Assembly: GCA_029204225.1 (NCBI GenBank)
Contig: CM055111.1
Span: 8,876,864 to 8,940,863, forward strand
From: Diphasiastrum complanatum
Lineage: Eukaryota; Streptophyta; Lycopodiopsida; Lycopodiales; Lycopodiaceae
Reading direction: 5' to 3'
DNA: 64,000 nt
Shown here one piece after another: positions 56,395 to 64,000 of this stretch. Below the pieces are notes generated by a model. That model had not been told where the DNA came from and did no database searches. It saw only the letters and a list, made by a program, of their open reading frames with translations. Numbering within the stretch: the first letter of the stretch is position 1; each line of letters starts with the position of its first letter. The position numbers and the translations under genes are program-made.

Positions 56395-56760
56395 TTTAAG
56401 AGTCTCCTCCTAATGGGAGCAAACCAGGGAAGTTCAATCTTAAATAGTCTTCTCTCTTCCAAGTGTCCTCATCATCTAACTTGCCCTTCCAACGTGTAAC
56501 AAGGAGAAAGCTTATGGCATTTTCCCGTCCGAAGTACCTTTAAATCCTTAGGGATTGTAAGATAAGCTTGGTATTCATTTTCTCCTGGAGAATGAAGAGC
56601 TCTTCCACTGTTGGTCAGGTCAGGACGATTATCTAGGCCTCAGGATGTAGGTAGGCGAGGGTCGAGGATAATGCTTGGTGGTATGGGACACCATGGCTTA
56701 CAGGAGATCTGAGCTTGCTTGATGGTGGTCTATAGCTCCAGTGCAGGGGAGTGAGGTGGT
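56395..56760 (-). pseudogene. Chromovirus C-terminus (chromodomain), minus strand
   Basis: Minus-strand frames read ENEYQAYLTIPKDLKVLRTG, then TRWKGKLDDEDTWKREDYL and NFPGLLPLGGDS before a stop. This is the chromodomain end of a gypsy polyprotein, oriented against its neighbours. Integrase is not present. Confidence 0.65.
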
Positions 56761-56829
56761 AGTACCTCTATGGTTGGGCGGTAATGTAGCGTTTGTCACC
56801 TATTTGTGCTTTAGCAATGACCGGCACAA

Positions 56830-57860
56830 CGCTGGGGATTCTATTAGTAATCGTGGATAGGTTGACTAAAATGGTCAGGTTTATCCCAACTAAGACTACA
56901 GTGAGGGCGCCTAAGTTAGCCACAGGCTCTTCATCGAAAATATTTATAGGCTCTATGGACTTCCATCAAGTATTGTTAGTGATAGAGATCCTGAGTTTAC
57001 CAGCAATTTTTGGCAAGAGGTGTTTCTTAAGTTAGAAACTAAGCTATAAAGGGGTACTTCTGACCACTCACAGACGGATGGTCAAACAGAAAGAGTCAAC
57101 CAAGTCCTAGAATATATGTTGAGAGCTTATGTGAGTAGCAAATAGTCTAACTGGGAAGAATATCTTCCGTTGTTGGAGTTTGTCTATAATAGCTCGAAGC
57201 ATGATACCACTTGGTATAGTGCATTCATGTTGATGTACGGGTATCAACCTTGAGTCCCAATGGCAGTGGGACTCGAGAGAGAGCAGATACAAATTGTCAA
57301 GGATTTTCTCCAAGACATGTTGGATGTTAAAGGTTGCTAAAGAGAATGTCCAACAGATGCAAGTGTGATCTCGACATTATGCGGATAAAACCCATAGGGT
57401 AGTAGCCTTTAAGGAAGGAGATGAAGTTTATTTGCGAGTTCTAGAGAAATCTGAAACTCTGCGGAGACGTAAGTGTCCGAACTTATCTCCTAGATATTGT
57501 GGACCATTTGCAGTACTAAAGAGTGTTGGAAGCTCGGCTTATAAACTGGCTTTGCCAGAAGGGTCCAAGGTTCACCCAATGTTCCATGCTAGTAGACTGA
57601 AGAGAGTGCTCAAGGACGGAGATCAAGTGATTTCCAACCAATTATCCTTCAAGGAATTTAGGTCTTTGCCACATGAGTCAGAAGAAATTTTGGATACACG
57701 GGGACGTAGGTTGAGGCATACGATCTGCAAGGAGTATCTCGTGAAGTGGAAGGATCAGACAACCGAGGAGGCTACCTGGGAGTGAGCCAATGTTCTTCAT
57801 AAAAGATATCCTACCTTCCTTGCCGAAGAAGCAACTTTTGAGGCCGAGAGCTTTACGGGT
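56830..57860 (+). pseudogene. Chromovirus (Ty3/gypsy) fragment J: part of integrase and chromodomain
   Basis: The fragment begins mid-integrase at VDRLTKMVRFIPTKTTVRAPKLA. Then, in shifted frames, come RLYGLPS, VSDRDPEFTS (second Asp), TDGQTERVNQVLEYMLRAY (Glu), LEFVYNSSKH and LMYGYQP. Frame 57432-57785 has CPNLSPRYCGPFAVLK, HPMFHASRLK and the chromodomain CKEYLVKWKDQTTEEATWE; a stop follows, although ANVLHKRYPTFL continues the fold. The zinc finger and first catalytic Asp are missing. Confidence 0.86.
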
Positions 57861-57864
57861 GCCC

Positions 57865-58490
57865 GGGGGAAGTGTGTTAGGGCATCATTAGTACCGTAAG
57901 GAGTAGCCTTCCATGCTAGGTGGGACCCAACCCGTTGTCATTACTGGTTAGGAGGGTTCCAGGGGACGTGGCTAGTGGACCCGCAGTGCTACCAGTTATA
58001 TTGGTAGCCGAGGGGTCAGGTACACAATTAAGGTCACGTAGTATCCCGAGTCTAGTAATTGGCCCAGTGGGGTCTGAGGGGTTAGTGGGTACAGGTGACT
58101 ACCTAGCCATGTGGGCGAGCCCAGGTTAGCAAGTGCTAAGTGGCAAGCGCATGGAGTGGCCAACTAGGTAGGTACCCAGCCCTTTCGATCTAAGAGTGTG
58201 TGGGAGGAGGGTCGAGCTACTCAGTTCCAGTTTTTACTTTGCTTCCTAGCTGTCTCCCTCTATTGTGTTCTTGGAGAAGGCTATTGGCCTTACAATTCGA
58301 CATCTTGAGTGTGAAGAATTTTCTTTTGAGATGCAACTTGGAAGTCACGTCCCTCACATCATACAGTGAGCTCAGGATGTCCCATAGGGTATGGGTTTAT
58401 AGAGAAAGTGGACTTTTTGTTTTTATGAGGTTTGGAAGGGAAGGCCAGAGAGCAGCGGTGTGGAGGGAAGTGGTGACGAAGGAGGTTGTG
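57865..58490 (+). repeat. Purine tract and probable 3' LTR of fragment J
   Basis: GGGGGAAG at 57865-57872 is followed by TGTGTTAGGGCATC, a likely LTR start. The GC content is higher than in neighbouring LTRs. The right limit is uncertain, and no partner copy is in the window. Confidence 0.5.
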
Positions 58491-58493
58491 ACT

Positions 58494-59400
58494 CTAATGG
58501 ATTTTCGTGTGGGAAAGAGACTCTTGATAGAGCGGTCTACATAGAGGCCAACAAGATAGGCCATTGTACTCATGAGCTTCTCCTAGCTGCAGAAAGTACT
58601 CTCCATATGTATTAATAGGTCCCAAACTATCGTCAAATGTCCTGATAACTCCTAAGTCGTCTCTATCAAGGACCAGTAAGCGAAGATGATCAATAATATC
58701 ATGGAAATCCGATTGTCGTGAGGCTGTTGTGGCATTGAAATCACCAGTGAGAAATATATGTTTGCACTCTACATATTTGACAACATTCATAGAAAGATCC
58801 AAAGAAAACTTGTAAAACCTCCAACTCCCGACAATGAATGGATGCCATTACAATTCCACACCCCAATTTGTAGGTGGTGTGGGTGGGGCCCCGACTCCCT
58901 ATTTTTGGGAGTTCTTGGATACATAATCAACATATCGGACCTAGCCAAAAGAATCACTCATCTACCCGATGTCGTAGCCACTTGGAAGGCTTTATTCCTT
59001 TCTTCGACTTGGATATAGTTAAGGTCATCATTCATGTAGATATGAGTGCCATGTAGTTTGGCTCAACATCGTAAGGCTTCCCTACGAGTATCAAGTGAAT
59101 CAAAGCAAATTAGCAAGGTGGCATTATCCCTCGTGGTTCTTGAAGCTGAATTTAAAACTTCGGTATTAGTGTAGTCTCAAGGAAATGCTTTGCCTCTTCA
59201 TGTGCATTTTGGTTGTCTGTAATGTCGCACACTCTAATGCTGAGAGATTTATGTGCTCGAGACTTTTCTTGGGAAAGAGTAGCTGAAATAACGGATGAAA
59301 TGGGGGCACCTAGCTTACGACCTTTTTTTCAACATTGCTGCCAAAGAGAGGGTTTACTTGCTGAGAGATCTTGGACTCCAGTTCTTGAATCTTTGTTGTA
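58494..59400 (-). pseudogene. LINE (non-LTR retrotransposon) fragment, minus strand
   Basis: Read leftwards from about 59200, RDNATLLICFDSLDTRREALR and HGTHIYMNDDL resemble an upstream domain of plant LINE ORF2-type proteins. IGVWNCNGIHSL opens the apurinic-type endonuclease. After an internal gap, frame 58494-58802 gives FLTGDFNATT, with the endonuclease GDFN core, and GPINTYGEYFLQLGE...YNGL. Its reverse transcriptase is absent. Several stops are present. Confidence 0.6.
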
Positions 59401-60926
59401 GTGTGAGATGGGGAGCCCTGCTTCTCTTGTAAACAAAATATTTCCCTTTCAAGAGATTGACTTTTTCCTCCATAGGGCCCTTCTATGTTATAAGCTTCTT
59501 TAGTGACTTTGTAAGAAGCCCCTCTTCACTTCTCAATCCCTTAAATTCTTTCCTGAATTCCTCCATAAGTTGCCAAATAGAAATGAATCAATCTCCGACC
59601 TTAGAAATGTTGTAAATTTTGCGTCTAGCAAAGGGTTAGGAGTGATTGGGGCAAAACCGGAGTGCTCAGTCTCAGAGGGCTGCTATGTGGCAGCATCTAT
59701 GTAGCAGCATCAACAAGCTGCTATTGCGTAGCAGTAGCAGTATGGGAGGTGGGGGTGAACTTATATTCTTGCCTCAGTGTGAACACTTGGACTTGTAAAT
59801 CGTAAATATTAAAATGGCTTACACCAACCTGTGGTGTTTTGTAAGAAAATGTAAATAGCAAGTTTTTGATAGCTTGTTGTCCTGCTTATATTTCTGGTAT
59901 AGGGTGTTGGTCTTAATTTAGAGGCTGCTAGACTGACCTCCTAAAAATTAGGAGTTGACTGGTCAATGGGACATGTGTCATATGCTCATGGAGACACTTG
60001 GTCAAGTGCATGAGTGGCAACGGTCCTCCTCCTTGCTTGCCAATGTGCAAACCACAAGCATTCATAACAAGACAATGTTTCTACTCATTCACAACCAAAT
60101 ACACAAAGCAAAAAGCAAAACACTCACCCTCCTCACAAAGGCCACACTCTCAAATGCCCTTACAACCCATGAGCTAAATTGATTGCCTTTGGGTAGGTGG
60201 CTGTTGAAGACACCACACTAGATCACTGTGGTTAGCATCACCCAACAAGGGTGCTGAGCCCACTATACTTGATAAGGCTAATACTAGATGAGCCATTTCT
60301 GAGTCCATCCGTGTGGGGACCGCACTCCCCAGTGAAGTCGCCAATGTTAGTCGATATTTTTGCATGAAAATTCGGGCCATTTTTAGAGCAATTTTCACAA
60401 TTTTGTAAAAACTACATGTAAAACCCGATTGTTAGTGGTAAAAATGGCACAAAATTGCCTATAGATAGCCCGCCATAAAAGTGGCTAGAGAAAATTTCAC
60501 GGTCTTAGAAATGGCCGATATAGATATTTTGCGGCTTTTAAAATTAGCCAGTTGTAAAAGATAGTCAGCATGACCGTGCTAAAGTTTCGCCATGTACTTT
60601 GTCACTTTTTGCTAATACATGAGTGTTTTGTAAGGAAACCGGTGTACCAAAGAAATCCCAAGTCATGAGTGCCGCAAAAGACAGTGCAAACAGAAATATT
60701 GGCAATGGGAAAAGGATTTGAAATGGCAAGAAGGGCTTGAAGGGCATGAAAAACATGAAGAATGGCAAGCTTGCATTGTGAAGGGGAACCATTGGGGTTT
60801 GGTTGATAAAGCTATGCTTGCACTCCTTGATTGTTGGATGCTAATGTATTGTTCAAAGACGTGTGTTAAGGTTGGAAGGGAGAGAATTGAAGGTTAGGTT
60901 GTGTGAGAGAGAAGAGATATGAAATC
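59401..60926. other. No recognisable gene
   Basis: This 1.5 kb has only short frames. A run of GTAGCAG words occurs at about 59690-59740. Nothing on either strand matched a known family by eye. Confidence 0.4.
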
Positions 60927-60990
60927 TCAAAATTGGTGGTGGGATTATATGGATGCAAGTCATCAACAATGTGTCTAATATCATCCCATT

Positions 60991-61024
60991 GGTGTGTGTA
61001 TGTGTGTGTGTGTGTGTGTGTGTG
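60991..61024. repeat. (GT)n microsatellite
   Basis: GT run with one TA interruption, the counterpart of the CA run at 51391-51419. A second shorter run is at 61097-61114. Confidence 0.95.
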
Positions 61025-63169
61025 AATGCAAATCTCAAAATTGGTGGTGGGATTATATAGATGCAAGTCATCAAGAATGTGTCTAATATCGTCCCATGTG
61101 TGTGTGTGTGTGTGAATGCGATCTATCAATTTCAAAGAGATATGATTGATAAGGTCCATGTGATCTCAAAACCATTCGTAATGTGGGTAATTCAATGTCT
61201 AAATCTTGTACTTGAATCTTGTCTAATGATACTGATGCATATATCGTGGAATAACTACAAGATCTATGAAATCTATAATGCACATCAATAAGTTTCAATC
61301 ATGTTGATGATCATAGATCCACTCATGATATCATTGTACCTCTCAAATAACAAGCTTCGTCATAATGGATCTACATGAAAATTTCAATTGTAAGCTGTTG
61401 GGATCTTTTGATTGAATCTAAATTGTGTGATCCACTAATTGATGTCCACTATGAATGAGATCTATGAATGGAATCTGAATAATGAGCTAGAGGAGATCTA
61501 GCTCCATTTGAGCTTGCCTACTAATCAGATCCAATCAAGTATTGCGAGGAAAGATGTCAAACCTCACAAATGGTTATAGATCCGATTTGGAGCCATCAAG
61601 CATCATCAATTTGATATAGGTCTCTCTCTTTTTCTTTTTCTTTTTCAAGTGTCTTATCAATTGGGTAGAGGAATCACTCCCCTCCTTGTTGCATTGTTTT
61701 CGTTCCCAATTTTCTCCTCTCTTTAACCCCCCATATGCTTTTATATCAGTCAATCATGTGCCCGTTACAACAATGCATGATGCCCTATGTAGCTTAGAGT
61801 ATATGTGGAGTGTATGGATATGAATGCATTCATTCAACGTTGCAATCAGTTGGTCCAATCACGCCGTGGCTATATGATGCAAGTGTAGGGGTGGTGGGTG
61901 CAAATGACTTTGACTTCTGGATCATCATATTTCTGCACTTCAACAAGGGTTCGTGCATACAACAACAAACATCATTTCTAGGAATAATTTTGACTTGCCT
62001 CTTTTATTTTTTATAGCATATAGATTGGAAAAGAAATTCACCAAACAACAAGATTAACAAAGTAGGAAAATGAACAAATGAAAATAAAACATAGACTTCC
62101 TATTTTCCCTTATCCCATAGGTAAAATCAAGGATAAGAGTATAGTCTGTCATCATATCGACTACCCCACATTGACCTTGTTATCTGGATATTCATCTTAT
62201 GTTATAGGTCTATCATGATATGATGAATAGGAGGCTAAATTATTCAGATCTGTCAACTGATGCGGGTGATTTTGGTGTATGTTTCGGTTCCATGGTAGTT
62301 TGCATTTGTAGCCTAAAATATCCTTCTCGTATCATAGGGTTCATTCCCGTTATTTATATCCATGATTGGAGGTATGGTATTCCTGATCTCCTCTCTGAAT
62401 TCAGATTCAGCCCCTTCGTTCTCGACATAGCCTGGCACGCCCTCTTCCCAATGGAGTATATTATTTATTACCTCTTAGGTCTCTTGGATACAGTTTTTGT
62501 ACCCATCCTCGTTGGTGTTTATCGATGTACTCTTTCTCATGACATTCTTATGATTCTCGAATAGGTTCTATATACTGTATGACTCCTCTTGATTAATGTC
62601 ATCGGAGCTAGGAGTGTAATACTTTCACTACCAAAAATTGATGCATCTAGATCTAGTGGTCTGGGTGTGGGAGAGTAGTGTATTGGGCCTGTCCATGCAG
62701 GTTCATCTATTTCTTCCCATTTTGGGTCACTATCGTTGTCCTCCTCTAGAGGCACAACTTGATCAGGTTAGTCACTAAACATCGATTGTGTTGCCTCCTC
62801 AGACGATGCTTGCAACTCACTTTCGGTTATGGTCAATATACTCGCCCGATCCTGAGGGGTATATTTATGATATCTAGTCCATGGGTGTATATTTCTATCA
62901 GTTTGTATTCCACAACTGACTAGCCCATAACAATGTAGATCTGACCATAATCCTCTTGTGTCCCATCACAATCTTCTAAATGATAAGGTTTCTCTTGAGA
63001 TATCTCAAGATTGATTGATATTCTATCTACTTCATCATGTTCTAGTTATGGTAGTTTTGAGGGTATAATTCTGGCATTAATCCCATATCCTATAGCATAG
63101 GCATTTTTGTTTCCACGGTGTCATTCTTGTGTACTAAAAGGACTGATATACCTTTAGTCCCTTGATTTC

Positions 63170-63800
63170 AACTGTGACAATTTGGCATCACACCATCCCT
63201 CTCAGGTGTGTAGTGTGGTCTTGGTCTTGGGGGTATGATGTAGGTCTCTCATAACATTCAACTCATCCCTTACTGTCCGTTGACTACAATCTAGGATTGG
63301 ATTCCTCATTGCTTGACATTTAGATGTAGTGATGTAAGCTACCTTAACAATCATGGCTCTAGATACCGCCTCTTCAAAAGGGGAGACTCCAGATTGGCAT
63401 ACTGCTAATTGTATATCCAGTTGTAGGCCCTTAGGAAAAAAGTGAGCACTAATTAAGACGATACCTCAATTGCTAGCCCTATATTCAATTTTTTAATTGA
63501 GCTCCTTGAGTCGTTTGATATACAAGCGTACTGATACTCCTAGTTCTTGTTGTATCGTGGTTAGAGTGAACATTAGAATATCAACATTGTATCTAGGTCC
63601 AAACTCTGCTAGAAATACTTCAAACAATTTTTTTCAAGTGGTGATGGAAGCTTTGGGTAGATTATAGTACCAACGCCTAGCTTTTCCTACCAAAGTTGTG
63701 GAAAATAATATCATCCTATGCGTAGGATTTACAATCACATTAACAACCATTAGTGTCTCAAAATGTTTGAGATGCTCGTGATCATTGTTTCCATGGAATT
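63170..63800 (-). pseudogene. Ty3/gypsy-like gag remnant in the right arm
   Basis: The minus strand repeats the broken gag of the left arm (HLKHFETL, GKARRWYYNLPKASITT, TGA), including the same stop. The decay therefore predates the duplication. Confidence 0.6.
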
Positions 63801-64000
63801 GCGGTAAGGAATGTGAAGAATTTCATATCATTAAGATCAAAAACATCCTTTTGATCTTTGGTTAGAAAGACAACAAATCACCAACCTTGCCAATGTAGAA
63901 AAATCAACATCTACTCTATGAATGAGATGCAAACTCTAATAGATCTTGATCAAACATCAATCAAAACATGAAATGAAGTTTCTGTCCATACCAAAACAGT

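Larger units (their letters stand above)
60927..64000. repeat. Large inverted repeat, right arm
   Basis: This is the reverse complement of 48497-51484. Its inner end holds a ~105-base tandem duplication (60927-61032 and 61033 onward) of the segment TCAAAATTGGTGGTGGG to the GT tract, which is single in the left arm. The arm continues past the window end. Confidence 0.93.

Noticed and set aside
58200-58544. 114-codon frame in the probable LTR of fragment J
   Set aside because: No motif, and its end overlaps the antisense LINE fragment.

Overview
This window looks like nuclear DNA of a land plant with a large, repeat-rich genome. The evidence is an intron-containing ABCG transporter, a plant lipid-transfer-protein gene, plant-type Ty1/copia and chromodomain Ty3/gypsy retrotransposons, and a short TTTAGGG telomere-like run. 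A Penelope-like reverse transcriptase and TNP2-like transposase pieces suggest a fern, lycophyte or gymnosperm more than a compact angiosperm genome, but that is inference and the species cannot be read from the sequence.

Layout. At 38-1798 are the last four exons of an ABCG half-transporter (the rest lies left of the window). At 2342-4871 is a ~2.5 kb repeat whose second copy lies at 34522-37074. From 6900 to 19800 is a mosaic: a hypothetical ORF and a TNP2-type Cys motif, an antisense copia scrap, a Penelope-like element (9487-11369), two 5' gypsy halves (11888-13172 and 13821-15740), an antisense gypsy 3' half (16444-17804) and a copia 3' end with an LTR carrying a long (GA)n tract. From 19806 to 25347 are copia remnants: a tandemly duplicated gag segment split by an ~809 bp solo LTR, then a second copia lacking its integrase core. 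From 25680 to 31400 is an antisense gypsy/copia chimera and another gypsy. At 33472-34440 is a two-exon, transposase-like antisense gene fragment.

At 38433-38692 is a broken lipid-transfer-protein gene abutting a 5'-truncated copia (copia D, 38690-40035). The 3' LTR of copia D was split by a complete but dead copia (copia E, 40149-46810) with two LTRs and a TGATTG target duplication. From 48497 to 64000 the sequence forms a very large inverted repeat (arms about 3 kb, about 9.4 kb apart). Its centre is filled with chromovirus fragments on both strands (51486-57860) and an antisense LINE scrap.

Almost everything coding here is transposon debris broken by frameshifts and stops. The only recognisable host genes are the ABCG transporter (apparently intact as far as seen) and the lipid-transfer-protein gene (apparently broken). 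No rRNA, tRNA gene, CRISPR array or bacterial feature was seen. All family assignments come from reading motifs by eye; no search was run.
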